From contig CP136067.1 in assembly GCA_032622095.1 (NCBI GenBank), positions 39,289,549-39,353,548 on the forward strand: DNA of 64,000 nt, written 5' to 3'. The notes below the pieces were generated by a model. The model worked only from the letters and a program-made list of their open reading frames with translations. It ran no database searches and had not been told where the DNA came from. Source of the DNA: Siphonodentalium dalli. Lineage: Eukaryota; Mollusca; Scaphopoda; Gadilida; Siphonodentaliidae. The position numbers and the translations under genes were made by a program. Position 1 is the stretch's first letter, and every line of letters begins with the position of its first letter. This document shows, one piece after another, positions 50,060-63,544 of the stretch.

Positions 50060-51794
50060 TTATGACGACCAATTGTCACCAAACTCCATCATAATAAATT
50101 AAAATGGTTGTATGTGTCTACTAGCCAATCAGCAATTTATCGGACTGCACAGCGCGGGATTGCCAACATTTCATTGAGTTCATTTTCATTGAAAAACTTA
50201 ATTTGAATTTTCTTGTTAAGTATTGGAAACATGAACGGTCCATTGCAGAATGTGGAATTTGACAAAATCGCGACCAGAAATTGAACAGCGTGCACATATG
50301 ATTTCTTCACTTTTACAGTGTTCCTGGTCATGGCCGTACTCCTGACATGTAAAACATTGTAAGTAATCTTTATATCGCAACCTTCAATGTTGGAGGATGT
50401 TCGCATCGATTGACGGCGAAAAATATAACTGTTCAAAATAGTTTTAGGAAATCTTAGAACATTTTCTAACATCAGTAACATCCTGTGGTACCAACACAAC
50501 TAGTATCTCCTCTCCATTTCAGAAGAATCGGATATATCGCATGTTCTCAACACATCTCTGCCACTATTCAATGTTGTGTTGTGAGCAACCGTGCATTAGC
50601 TGTTATCTGCAACGTTGCATCGTATTGAACTTTCTTTGAACATTAGATAACGTGGCCAGTCTCTGCCCCAGTCCTGATTGGTTTGACATATTTCAATTGT
50701 CTAGCTATACTTTGCAGTCTTATCGATGACAAACTCGGACGATCTCCTAGGGTTCTGGTCGACGCTGCACGGAGGCCAATGAAAATAAAGATGTAATTTT
50801 GGTGTATGTTTGAACCCTATACAAATTCGCCCTGGTACGTGTGAATCGTGTGATTTCCAAGTGGTTACCAATATTCAAACCTCCAATTTACCTGGTAACC
50901 GATATTCTTCAGCCAAATATTAATGTATTAGCCATGCATGTCCTGTAATGCCAAAAACAATATTTTTGAGAATACAATTTTTTCATATCAACACCACACT
51001 GACCGAGAAGGCTGCATATGACAAACAAATTACAACAAATAAAATGTTTTTCAAGTCAATGTTGTTGTTAAACACAACCTACACAGCAGCCATACATTAC
51101 AAGTACATGTCGAAAATCTATGATTTAATCGCTTATTGTTCATTATATAGTTATGATTATAAGAATCGGCGAGATATTAGTTGTTTTCCAAGAAAAAGTT
51201 GTTTAAGTCAGAGTTTTGTGTGGGTGTCGATATCTGCCAAGATGTCCATATACCCACCAGCAGGTATATACAATAGCGAGGAATTACTTTTTCAGAGAAA
51301 ATGTGTCAAGGTTTGGGATGCGGGGGAAATTTCAGGCCTGGTGTCTTGCCCACCATCAGCTACATAATTATGACAATTTATCGACGTTTCATAACTATAT
51401 AAATCTAAGTACTGAAACAGATGAGTGTTTTCGTGTAACTGCTAGGTGGGGGATATATATCCAGACGTGGACCTAACTTGTAAACACACAATTCCCCTCA
51501 ATTGACACCACTCCACAGTACTTACCGTACTATATACATGTATATATATACGATTGCTACGATTCCATACCCCATTCTGTCGCGTCCGCCAAGTTGGTGC
51601 ACATGCAATACCACTAGGGTTTTTTGGGTGATATTCTGTTTAAGGACCACTTTTGGTTTTCACAATTATTCCGGCCCAGCAGTTCTACGTAGCTTTGTTA
51701 ATAATTTTATTATTACAATTTAACATCGTGCAAAAGTGTCGTAGTATTGACGTCATGTGATACACTGGAATACTATTATATGTAGTCATCTCAC
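50060..51794 (-). other. Intron of the minus-strand gene, no feature seen
   Basis: Longer open frames (for example 50948-51367 plus) show no family pattern and no splice logic. Confidence 0.35.
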
Positions 51795-51877
51795 CCACGA
51801 CAAGTCCTCATATGCGGGTCGTTTGCTGAATAGCAGAAATGTGGCGCTGTCGTGTAGTCGGCATCTGCGATCACCAC
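51795..51877 (-). CDS. VWDE-like minus-strand gene, exon: VWD start, NDPHM
   Basis: An 83-base exon, acceptor tttctcacag, donor gtgaga. It reads VVIADADYTTAPHFC, YSANDPHMRTCRG across the split codon. NDPHM is the usual entry motif of VWD domains. The following F-D-G triplet of most members is C-R-G here, which puts an unpaired-looking cysteine next to a site that usually takes part in calcium binding. Confidence 0.82.
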
Positions 51878-54600
51878 CTGTGAGAAATAAGATGCAGTCC
51901 ATACAAATGATTTGAGTATTGGCGTCGCACACTGTTAGCAAATCTCAGTAATTGTATGTCACACTGTGATGGTAGTTATTCCGCCATAACATTTTGATAT
52001 AGAAATACGGAATGTCTCTCATAAATGCAGATGATATTTTCCGTAAATTAAAATGCAATTGATGTAAATTAACGGATCCTCCATCAATATTTGCGTTATA
52101 TTAAGATTCGGCTTCATAATTGTACGATTTAAGGTAGCAATACACGATTTAATGGGTGTGTAGGAGGGCTGACTATAGGATTTTAAGCATATAATATCTG
52201 TTTGGCCTTATTCTGGTAGTACTGATTTGGTGGTTAGTCATTTTATGAAAGTACCAGGGTATACAAAATGGGATGATGTTTGAATACGAAGTATGTGATT
52301 GTTGTCTAGTGTGGGCCAGCTCTGTGCTGATATTATTGTTGTAAAGTCACAATATACCCCGTTGTGCTCGGGTATATGTTGGTTGTTTCATTGCCTTTTG
52401 GAAAACATCCTAGTATAATCAATGTGAAACATCAAATTACTTTGTTATTATGACGAATTCTCAATTCGCCCCAGCAAACCCACGTAAACTGTGATATACA
52501 CAGCTGGACATTGTTAGACACTAGTAGAATCAAAGTAAAGCCTCACATTACTTTGGTATCATCATGGTGAATTTTCAAACCCACGTAAACCGTGATTTAC
52601 ATTGGTTTTATTGGCTTTACCAGCGTGGTGTTAAACTACCATAGTATTCCAAGAACACTGGGTATATTAAGAAAAAAATAACAGTTAACATATTTTCCCA
52701 AAATTTGTAGGCGAATATGTTTAGAACGTCCCCAGGAATCCGAGGTGAATATTTTATGCTGTAGCAATATCCCCCGACGGTGCACTGTTCGATAAAATAA
52801 AAACATGAATATTTGCCTCGATGTATTAACATGTTCACTTTCTATTAGTCAACTATTTTTGGTCTACACTTGATTATTATAGCCCATAATTATTTGGGGA
52901 CAAAAGGGACATTATTATGCGCAATGTCTCCCAAAAAAGAGCTGAAAATGTGAACAATTCCCCAAATTAAAAAAAAAACAATTGAAGAAATTTTTACCAC
53001 TCATTCTTTATTATTATATATGGGTATATTAGACATTCAGGATGTTGCAAAAACATTTTGAACAACCTGTCACTGAAAACAAATATCGACATTAACTGCC
53101 TACTGTGTAAAATGTGTCAAACATCTTTTCAACATGTTTCATTGTCTTACCACCCTGATATTAACATTTTGAGTACCTGCATATATTCTGGTAATGGTTT
53201 ATTGTGGAGACTCTTAAAAAAAATTTGTAGATCAATGCGAAATATAATTTTAACTGCCATTTGGCAGTTGCTTCACTATAGATATTTCACACATATTTAT
53301 GAGCACACACACCATTCGGTGCATGTTTTATGTATAACAACGACGGGGCAACTTCTAACCGACTAGTTTCCTGTATATTCAGATGTGGCCATGATTAGAT
53401 AATCAAAAACACATGTCGCATATATAAATCCCACACATTTGCTTCCAACCATATCATTAACGTTCACAACTACCATCATATCTACCGTTCTGAATCAATT
53501 CCACATGCCAGGTACTCCACCTGATATTACTCTGAACGTACAATGCAAGCAATATCCACATTATATACCAGGAGCAAGCAAACGCACTTATAACTTTTTG
53601 GCACAAGGTATGTATGAATGTATATGTTAAATGATCAACTTGTATTCCAGTAATATACTCTTAATATTGTTACAAGTGGCACCCAATACAATAGTAACGT
53701 ACGCGCATCCTATGTAATTACATAGCGTACACCACTGGGAGTATAATCAGTGACACTACACTGTGCACTGAAATAAATACAAATATTTTCATTGCATATT
53801 TTAGTTTCTCGGCGGCCATTTGAAGGGCGATTGTTTTTGGAGGAAAACTCACAATAAAACAACATACTTTCTGAGCAGATGAATCCGTATTGAGTGTTTA
53901 TATCTGTTGGATTATTTCAAACGTGGTTGAAAAATATGTATGTTGTTTTATGTCGTTTTGGTCCCTCATACAACAATATATTAGTACTGCAAATGGGCAC
54001 ACAAGAAACAAAAATATGCAATGAAAAATGCTTTGTTTAATTATTTCATTTACGATTTCAGATAGTACCCTAGTTGTGTTCCCACGCTATATATATAATG
54101 CAGTGAGTTTGTTGTAAATATTCCTGTCCAACTCTCCAATGATCGGCCTTGAACATTTTTGTTTCCATGTTTTTCAACCTCTATTTTAAACATGATTAGA
54201 ACGTATTGCTCATGGTGTAAGGGTGCACATAGTTATTATAGCGCTATAGAATACATTGGTTATAGAGGATAACAATTTCTCCATTTAAATTTATAGTTAA
54301 AAATTGTGATGTTTTTTTAAAATTCAAGAAGGCCTCCTCAAAAGCGTTTTCAACTTACCAAGACTCCTATGTACTTTTCGGAAAGACGGGACACAGTTAT
54401 TCCCTCAAATACATGTAGGAGAAAAATGGACTGTACAAAATATAGTGTATATCATCACCAAATTGCATTCAGATTGCACAAGGTTAATACATGCACACTG
54501 CTCTCTTGGAACGTTATACCAACTTCCTGATTATATTGGCTTTCTGGTTCTGAATCTAACCAAAGTGAATACGTGATACTGGTGACAAGAATTTAGATAG
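51878..54600 (-). other. Intron of the minus-strand gene, no feature seen
   Basis: AT-rich. The flanking exons (56210 and 51877) join phase 0 to phase 0. Confidence 0.35.
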
Positions 54601-54604
54601 TTTT

Positions 54605-55015
54605 CGAAAGTGAATTCACGGTGGGGAATCACCTTGTTTCGATGTTGGTGAGTACCACGCATTAAAAATGGCCGAGGTGAGTGCAAACTCACAAAACATA
54701 CTATATGAGGAACTGACACAAACTATATCATTTTGACTGTTATGCGCATATATGCTTATTCATTTTAAAAACAATTTGATACATTTCTATTCGGAAATAC
54801 TCAGTGGTTTTCTATAACATCCTGACCAAAGTTGCCAGTCGATTGTTCGTCCATACATCTAGGTGAATCCTTCGACTGACAACTTTGGTCAAAATGTTAG
54901 AGCAAACATTATTACCCTTTTCCGCTTTTCTGATCGCGTTTGTAATCGCATCGGCCATTTTGAATGCGTGATACTCATCAACTCGAAACCACGTGATTCC
55001 CCACCGTGGAATTAT
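54605..55015. mobile_element. Nested palindromic MITE of about 400 bp
   Basis: tcacggtggggaatcac (54616-54632) is inverted as gtgattccccaccgtgga (54993-55010). An inner pair, gaccaaagttgccagtcga and tcgactgacaactttggtc, lies at 54829-54893. More arm sequence matches (aatggccgaggtg / atcggccattt). Confidence 0.65.
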
Positions 55016-56209
55016 GACTTATTCAAGGAATAAAACAAGCCATTTCTCTCTGGAAAGCTATATTTATATTTCCATCCTTGTATAAACCGATCTCTAAAAA
55101 TTCAGGACTATTTTTTATTGGGTACAGGAACAAAACATCATAAAACAACATAAATATTAGTCAACCATATTTTCAATAATCTGGCAGACATAAATAGTCA
55201 TTACTGATTAAATTTTTCAGACATTATGTAGTTTTATGGTGATTTTTCCCAAATAAATAGTTCTGCAAATATTTATTTTCTCGCAGACATACCCTAGTCG
55301 GGTTCATAGTCTCTATAATGCACTGTGTTTTTTAATATCAAAATAATCCTTAATATTTCCTGTCAAACTGTCTATCGACCTACATGAATAAATTATTTTT
55401 AACCACTTTTTATAATTCGAACATATATCTATATTGTGAGGGTAAATAATTGATATTATAGCATTATAGCATACATTGGTTGTAAGGGATAATGACTGTA
55501 AATTTTCCTTCAAATTGATAGTTAAAAATTGAGATTTTTTTGAAAGTTCACGAATGGGCGCCTTCTTAAATATCCATGTACCCCACGATGTTGCCGGAGA
55601 TAACGATGTTGTCACCAAAATAGTATCCATTCCGCCCCAATTTAAGTGTGCTTTTCATAGGTTCTCAGATTAATTTCACACCAATAAGAATAATTCAGTA
55701 GCCCCGAAATATGGATCCGGCGTCAGGTGGCAACAAACTCTGCACACTAGAGCAACGTCACGATTGATGGACACTGCCCCATTTATATATCCCCGATGTT
55801 TCACGTCACACACATGCTCATATCTACACCCGATGTTTAGCACACATTCTCTTATATATCGCGCCGTCAAGGATGACGCGGACATGGTGATTTAAACCCT
55901 AGTATTTAGCTGGAAATGTACACATGCAGCAACATAATTACCACATTATAGCAACTATAACATACATGTTGTCAGGTAAAGAACAGCTGTTGCGTGTCTG
56001 GACAAGACAATATAAATTCGTAGTACTAATTATAGAGCAAACAATATTACTTCTGGCACACTGCCAGATCCAAACGTGATGAATGAAACACGGAACGTCG
56101 TGTGTAAACATAACGGTATTAATTGGTTATAAGGGAATTGTATAAGCATGCGCGTATGAACTGGTTCAACAATTCTCACTCGACTAATATCAGTGATATG
56201 TATACTTAC

Positions 56210-56584
56210 CGTCAACGTCGGTAGATGGTAATTGGTCCATATATTGTGAAACAGCGTCAACCCATTTACTCGGAACTTGATATACTTGGTCCTATCGCGG
56301 TCATCAATTTTGCTATTGGATTTGGCTAGAACAGATATGCTGCGCTCAGAAGACCATTGGTCATTTGGAATAGTAAATCCACACTGCTCAGTTTGAAATG
56401 ACACATCTGGGGAGCACGCATCACCGTCTTCGTTGTCGAGAGTTCGCAATGCTATTTCTAGTGAGGGACATGGAGCATTTGGCAGATATAATTTTGTTTG
56501 ACATCCAATGGGAACGGTTGACCTGAACGTAAAGCTTCCAGGGACTCCATTTTCCGTTAGTAAAATCGTGCGGCTGCCTACCAC
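56210..56584 (-). CDS. VWDE-like minus-strand gene, exon: Calx-beta-like segment
   Basis: The longest exon (125 codons), acceptor gtttgtag, donor gtaagt, phase 0 on both sides. It reads VVGSRTILLTENG, SFTFRSTVPIGC, CPSLEIALRTLDNEDGD, EQCGFTIPNDQWSSERSISV and KYIKFRVNG. This matches the segment between the FFAGI block and the VWD domain of VWDE proteins (STVPIxC, N-x-x-W, then a K-x-I-x-F/V strand), which resembles a Calx-beta fold. Visible residues 107-231. Confidence 0.85.
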
Positions 56585-59500
56585 CTACAAACAATGTGAT
56601 ATTATCATTTCCCCGTAAACTGGTACGTATCGCGGATCAAGAAGGTGATCGTGTCATTCACTCGATTTGTCTTACATTATTCAGTTCCATTAAATATACG
56701 TTATAAGCCCGGCGTCCGATTGGTAAGTGAAAAAAGATCACAAACGCCCGGAGGGCGCGCATTGTGTTTATTTCGCTTATAAATTTACAATTAGTGATGA
56801 GTTTCTCTTACCAATTAAATATGTGGTCAGTCTTGAAACCCTGGTCTGGTGAATACCAATCAATACTCCACAGTCTCCAGTTTCAGTGATCGATTCATCT
56901 GGACTATATTTACATGCATTGTGCCGAATCATGACATTTCAAATGACTTTTTTGTTAATCTTGGATTAATTAAAGAGCTTACTACCCTTCTCTGCTTGTG
57001 TGCATTATTCCTACGTATCGGATCTATTTATTCCATAGATGCGAAGCCAGATTTATAATTTCACATGCAGCACGTTCGACAAATGTAAGTTATCCAACGG
57101 GTTCTGGTTACCGCGATCTTTATTTACTTGAAATATATGATAGCTGTTGCCTTGGCAGCAAAACTGTTTGTCATTGAATACATGTTTTCAGTATCACCTA
57201 ACTTTTCACTTATTTAACATCCCTACCACTTCTATACATATACATTTACTAGTATTCTTTAAATTTAACACGACAATTAAAATATGATCGCACATGTCAT
57301 TCTTAATTTAAAACTCCAACTTCGAAACCCGAAGAAAGTTTTCAAAATGTCTGGGTCCATGCTGAAATATCGCATACAAAATTGCATGCCAATGGAATGG
57401 TGAATATATGTTAGATCGGAAATTACATGCGTTAGTATGTTCAAGCCAATTGTATTGCTAGTATCCGTGACACAAGCTTCTTTCCAAATGAAGACTGGCG
57501 CTTATATGAATTTACCATAATAAGTGTACATGTAAATATTGGATAGATTCTTCACTATGCTAAGGCGCTTGCCTTGTTATGAATTTGTGTTTGGTACATG
57601 TATGGTGTGGTTATGTTGTCATTGAGCGTAATATGGAGACATTGCATTCGAGATTCACAATACGATTCGATCATCCCCATATCATCAGATTATATCAACA
57701 TGTCTTCGCTTTAGTAATCATAATCAATTACTTACCACAAAATAATGCAAACCACTACCAACTGTACGTAGTATATAATTGGCCAAAATTTGTCATATAT
57801 CAATAATTGTTTTCAGTGCGAGAGTATGTCGGTCGGCATTTTGGACAAATTCTGATAGTCAATGAATGAAGAGTGCAAACAATACTGGTATTGGAAACTC
57901 TGATAGCCTAACAAAAAATCAAAACTTGTGAAAACATACTATTTTCATAAGTCGTATATGTCCATCAAAACCTCATATTAATGCGCTCATTCACGGGTAC
58001 TATCAAATTAGTTATATTAGTCATCTGAAATATGAATACATAACATATTCGAAATAGTGTGTACATATTTATTATGAATGTATTTCAATTGAAATTAATT
58101 GAACATCCATCTCAGCATTCAGATTTGCGATCTCAAAAAGGTGAATGTCCGCGCAACATATAAGGGACCGGATGAATTGACTGATTACGGGATTAATTGT
58201 CATGTAATTAAACCTTTTTTCATATTTCAGATGACATTTGCAGTCCAATTGATCAGTCTCAGATACACATAAAACACTCGAAAAATCATCAGAACTTCTT
58301 CAGTGCTACGCACATTTACTGCACAAATCGGCGTTTGGTGACATCTTCATTCGCGACGTTGACATCTTTCTGGGCCGACAGTGGTCCCTCCATATCGCGC
58401 CGATATTGAGAACGACACTGCATTTTTAAATTCTGTTCAATCCTATGCTTCTCTGACAGATTCACCTATATACCGGCATTTGTTTTGGCAGCGTGGAAGT
58501 TCAGGAACTATACTAGTGGGTGGATGTTCTCCAACATTTGAGTGAGCAAAAGCAAAAACACTATTGAATCAAATCGCCAAAAAATATTAAATGGTTTGAT
58601 CTGGGAAAACTGATTGACAGTGAGTGGATAAATACTCCTGATTCATGTGGACATACACATACGTTGTTCGTTGTCTGTTTTACGATGAGAAACAAACATA
58701 TCCCCATATCATATACGTGAAAATGACTTTCACATTTGCTCGGCTTTAGCGATACTTTTGGGTTTGGCGATACCACGTACACGGGGGTGATTATGTTGGT
58801 GAGGGGCGCTCCAAAATGTACCACTGATAGAACAGTAATTGCTGGATTTCGACGACAAAGCAAAGATACATGCACCCCTCGACCTGATGTGTTAGCATGG
58901 GGGCGTACTCGCTATTCCGATTTCACTATTAACGTTTATATCTTTGGCATGATGCGTAGCCCCTGTCTTCCGTGTCGCTTGTTGTCAGAGAACATGAAAT
59001 CACAGCCCATATTTGTTATTCTCACCTCGGCGGACCAATCGTTTGATATAATTATTGGGATAGCATAATTTGTCAACCAATGTGTGCGCCGCAAATACAA
59101 ATACTAGATAACTCCTATTGGTCGAGGTCTAATTGGCTTGTTATAAACACCAGTTAATCATGTCACAATTCGTACCACCAAATCATCTCAATGAAGGTCA
59201 ATGCTATATTAAAGTGCCATTTAGTGCCCAAATGCTTGTGCAGACCAAACGACAGTTTGGTTGTCATTATATGCCCATGGTTGTGATTTTACCACATGTT
59301 AAGTGGTCCTGTTTATTTGCTTTGATGTTTTGAGTTGTGCTGAATTGCAACGATGCTGACAGGGAAAAGATATGCTGTCTAACGTAGTCATTTCCACGGT
59401 ATTTGGATAATTTGAACGAATCGATGAAAAGCGGCATAATAATATGCATAAAACATTTCAAATTATTTCTGCTGTAAATTATGTTAACATGATTGTTACA

Positions 59501-61179
59501 AACACCAACTCAGTCATTACTTGATTATTCGAAAATGTAGATGCATGTTCTTAAATGTTGCACACATGTACATGTGTTTTCAAGTCGCCCATATTAGACA
59601 TAAATAACGCAAACACAACATGGTTAGGGCAATAACGGTACGTCTCTAAACATCATTAGTTTGTCCCCAACAATATAATACCAATTCATCGTAAAATTAG
59701 ACCATTCATATTATATAAATGGTGTATTCATCACTACCAATATCTGGGTCATATCAGCATTTACTGAAATATTGAGAATCTCGATCCACATAAACTAATA
59801 TATGTCAACATTTGACGATTTTGTGCACAGAATAACGACTGAATGAAAGATAAATATTTACACAACGCATTCACATGTGGGTAATTTATAAAACATCAAT
59901 ATAACAACATCAAGAAATAGAAAGTTTTCCAATAACGAAATTTCCGTTATTAAAATTACAATAGTGGTTTTTTCAACAAACATGGACCATCGCGCTTAGT
60001 AAGTTTAAATATTTTAGTCAAATAAAATAGAATATTTACCCTTTCCATCATTTAATGTAAAATTTTGATAACACGCTGGTATCTTATTGAACTAATATTG
60101 ATGTATGCTGCCACTGTGGCAGTAATGTTTACATAACGTTGGTTTTGATATGAGAATTCTCCTTATTGTGAGTTATTTGTAATGGAAATTGGAACAAATT
60201 CGTCATATTTTTATATATATTTGTTTGTGATTTTTTGTTTTGCATACTCTTGTAAAATTAATTCTATCTCACAAGAACCCACTTTGAATGCCTTGTGCCC
60301 ATTTAAGAGTAGATTGACTACATTCGTTTTGTATCAATGTACACATGTAGTCGACGTTTCGGTCAATTTTGTAGCAAAACTGATTCGTATCGTTTGACTA
60401 AACGCTGGATTTGCTGTCCGAAACTCATCATAGATCTTGTTTAGCATATGTATAATATAATTGGAATGAGATCCTATGGAAATATCTTTCATCGTCTTAA
60501 CGATCTGTTTTGTCAACAATGTTCTATCGTTCTTCAATGCTATATTGTGGACTAATGGATAGATATGATATGTATCACGTTATCAACTAAATTTTAGTAC
60601 TAGTAATAATGTTGTATCATCAACCTTCAATAGTATAAGTAATGGAAACCGAATTGGCGGATGCCAGCGAATTGACTGGTTAGAAAGGGTGTTTCTAATC
60701 CAAATATAGATACCAATTATTTCTAAAGAAATTCCTCTGTGTTAAACTAACACAGAACATGGCGTGATGCTTATTCTTCGATTTGATTGAAAAAACAATT
60801 GTAGCATTAACGGGAAAACCTAAAATCTTCATAAAATTGTTATATCACACATGTTTCCGCAAATAGCGAACATCATACTGACATTTAATGCAAGAACACT
60901 CAAAATAATCAGTGTTTCGATATCATGGATCAAGAGAAACAACATTCAATAAAAATAATGAAGACTTGTATAAAAACTTTGTGGTCAAATGTCAAATGAA
61001 ATTTCCAATACAAAACAGAAAACGGGGACATAGAACACCATAGCACTCAGTTGCTTTCCAGTCCAAATAAAGAATTAATAAAATAATAAATAACATAATC
61101 GGATATGCGACGTATTGTTTAAAGGAAACGTGTAATACTAAAAATGGCAGGTGTTGCTCTATATAATAAAATTCTTCAC
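56585..61179 (-). other. Long intron of the minus-strand gene
   Basis: A 4.6-kb intron. A plus-strand frame at 58736-59068 looks coding-like but matches nothing I know. Otherwise nothing is seen. Confidence 0.35.
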
Positions 61180-61266
61180 CTCAATTCCCGCGAAGAAATC
61201 TGGTGCAACTTCCCATGGAGAAGGTGTGCTACCAGCATCGATTCTTGCTCTGATCGAGCACCTTAC
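61180..61266 (-). CDS. VWDE-like minus-strand gene, exon: VRCSIRAR..FFAGI segment
   Basis: An 87-base exon between ctgttacag and gtgaag, reading VRCSIRARIDAGSTPSPWEV then APDFFAGIE, phase 0 on both sides. The V-x-C-x-V/I-R-A-R and F-F-A-G-I motifs mark the segment after the Ig-like D-x-E-W block in VWDE proteins. It fits in frame between its neighbours (63178 and 56584). Confidence 0.82.
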
Positions 61267-61571
61267 CTGTAACAGGAAGATTAATTAATCAACAATTAAT
61301 ATGAATGTAACACGGCAGCGTCGGAGTATATAGGCGAGATGAAGAGTTGTGTGTTCGATTTGAGACAAGGGCGGGACAAATATTGCCAGCTTGATCACAG
61401 TTGAGGAACATTTATATTTTCCATTACGATCATCACTAGCCATTTCGATAACAAATGGTAATTATATATATTAATTAGAAGTCCCATGTAAATAAATACT
61501 CTTTGACATATTTATTGGCGTAAAGCTAATAAAATAACTTTTCAAACTCTTCATTCATTAGGGTTTGTTGG

Positions 61572-61839
61572 GAAAAAAACAAAAGTCAAATCCGGCAGAA
61601 GTGAAAGGTAACACTTGCGCAACTATAATACATTTTGGTTCAACTAGCACTATTTCCTGTAATGCAAACATAATTGTTGTGTGATACAATGAGGTATTAC
61701 GTAACCCAACCCTTATTCAATTCAATAAACCCATGCAACGTTCGTTGCATAACAGGAAATAGTGCAAGTTGTACCAAAATGTATTATTGATGCGCAAACG
61801 TGACCTTTGACTGCTGCCGGATTTGCCATTTGTTTTTTT
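61572..61839. mobile_element. Palindromic MITE with arms of about 110 bp
   Basis: caaaagtcaaatccggcaga, acacttgcgcaactataata, cattttggttcaactagc and tatttcctgt at the left are inverted at the right as acaggaaata, caagttgtaccaaaatgt, attattgatgcgcaaacgtg, gctgccggatttg. Non-coding. Confidence 0.78.
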
Positions 61840-61925
61840 AGTTCATTAATTTTAAAGTCTTTATCTATCTGGGACTATTTCTTTACGCGTGAAAACAGCA
61901 CATATATCGAGGTTTATAGCTGAAT

Positions 61926-62006
61926 TTACAAAACGTGTCCAGTAAATTAGGTCTGGACCTCGACAATGGTTCGGTCCAGACCTAATTTACTGGACTCGTT
62001 TTGTAA
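61926..62006. repeat. Near-perfect palindrome with 34-bp arms
   Basis: ttacaaaacgtgtccagtaa, attaggtctggacc and its inverse ggtccagacctaattt, actggactcgttttgtaa around a 13-base loop. Only one or two mismatches are visible. Confidence 0.82.
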
Positions 62007-62563
62007 TATAAAGTTGTGATACAATGTTGTGTACTTTATATGTTTTCCTGTATTCATCCAGGTTGTAGTTAAAAGTCACATTGGGCTTGACGCTACATGT
62101 CTCGTCGAATATGACATTTCACCACAGCAAGAAAAAAACACATACTGTACATAACATTATTTAATAACTTCATATTATCCATCTGTATGTTTATCCAAAT
62201 GATGTCACTCGGAATCCCAATATTTTTATCCAAGTCACATTGGACTCTATTCGAAGATTGCAGATCCTCTATGCATCACACACCAATTATGCCTGTAATG
62301 TTACGCTTGATGCAATATGCATGTCGTGCTGACTGCACTGGAATCTAATTATGCTATTGCACACTGTACTAATGAGAACTCACTTTGTCTTTCATCATTA
62401 CGGCGATGACACATGCATATATATGATCCAATAAATCAGCAAGACAGCTATGCACAAAATTAGGTGCGGTGGCAAGATTGATGAACTATGTAGATTATCG
62501 CTTGTATACAAGACAAACAAAACATAAAAAAAATTGTTTCGGTTAACGTTATTCATATATATA

Positions 62564-62723
62564 GAGTAGTGCCCTATATAAAGAATCCTTAACCACAGCA
62601 GAAGTATGGGTAATTTTCAAGAGCTTTTCGATGAATGGCAACAAGTCATATTTCCGACTAAATCCTGAAAAATTACCCATAATTATGCTGTGGTTAATGA
62701 GTCGATTATTTAGGGCATTACTG
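62564..62723. mobile_element. TA-flanked 'CAGTAATGC' MITE, copy 3
   Basis: The left end gagtagtgccc has mutated from the consensus. The right end agggcattactg and the core tttcgatgaatggcaacaag, tcatatttccgactaaatcc match the other copies. TA lies on both sides. Confidence 0.78.
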
Positions 62724-63177
62724 TAGATATATATCAACCTATTTCATCCTTGTCATTCTTCTATATGTAGGCATGAGTTGGGACAGGGGCGTATCACCGA
62801 TTTAAATTAGTTTTATCACATATCAAGCCCCGTGCAACTATCCTCAATTGAAAAACATAAACATTGTCGTGATTTATCTGGTGATCGCACCACGCACGAG
62901 TCCCCATGCATTACCATATTCAGGATCCTAAACGTCGTCCTTATTTTTGCAAAACACTTTGTTTTGCACATACACGAAGGTTACAACTGTGAAAATTTAA
63001 ACGTTTATAGTCGTATATGCAACTCTATCTGTGAATTGCAAAACACCCCTACTATGTCTAACATTATTTCGAATCAAGTGGAATTATTGGACCAGTTGGC
63101 CGAATAGCAATGGCGGATTCTAACTCGAGTTTGATCCCAAAATTTGACTTCGCAGTTGAATATGATATGAAACTCAC

Positions 63178-63410
63178 ATCGAATCCTATTTGTGTGGGTC
63201 TTTCGCTCCAGTCGCTCTCGTGAAATGATCCGGTTTCATTGAGTTTGTCCTCTGACATTGATTTGGACGTCTTGTATACTGTACCACCAATGAACCATTC
63301 AGTGTCATACAACCTGTCAGGGCGTGTCTGAATTATGCACAGAAACACCAATTTCTCGTCAACCAGTACCGGAAACACATGTGGGCTCAGAGTTTCTTTT
63401 GGGAATTCAT
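63178..63410 (-). CDS. VWDE-like minus-strand gene, most upstream exon in the window: Ig-like DTEWFIGG segment
   Basis: After catttacag the exon reads EFPKETLSPHVFPVLVDEKL, VFLCIIQTRPDRLYDTEWFI, GGTVYKTSKSM, SFHESDWSERPTQIGFD, then gtgagt. It starts with two bases of a split codon, so at least one more exon lies beyond position 64000. The D-x-E-W-x-x-x-G pattern in an Ig-like strand context is typical of the N-terminal half of VWDE proteins. Signal peptide and start codon are not in the window. Confidence 0.82.
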
Positions 63411-63544
63411 CTGTAAATGTTGAAAGAGATGCACACGTGATGTCAACGATAAGGTGATAAATGAGTCAAAGGCTTAGTCAAGGTAATCCCAAAGAGTCCA
63501 GTGTTTACATTTCTAACAAATGTTAGTTTAGCACTTGGTTGCAC

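Larger units (their letters stand above)
21243..63410 (-). other. Gene span: VWDE-like type I membrane protein, 15 visible exons, 5' end outside
   Basis: The fifteen minus-strand exons sum to 2621 bases: two bases of a split codon plus 873 codons including the stop. This agreement of all phases is strong evidence that the model is right and intact. Order: Ig-like, FFAGI, Calx-beta-like, VWD (four exons), Cys segment with RKKR, WTE segment, EGF, CDT..PC, ISLSYD Cys domain with RSKR, stalk, membrane helix, tail. The likely product is a cell-surface or shed adhesion or matrix protein of the VWDE class; the actual role is unknown. Confidence 0.82.

Noticed and set aside
50948-51367. 139-codon frame in an intron
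   Set aside because: AT-rich composition and no recognisable domain. The neighbouring exons of the minus-strand gene join without it.
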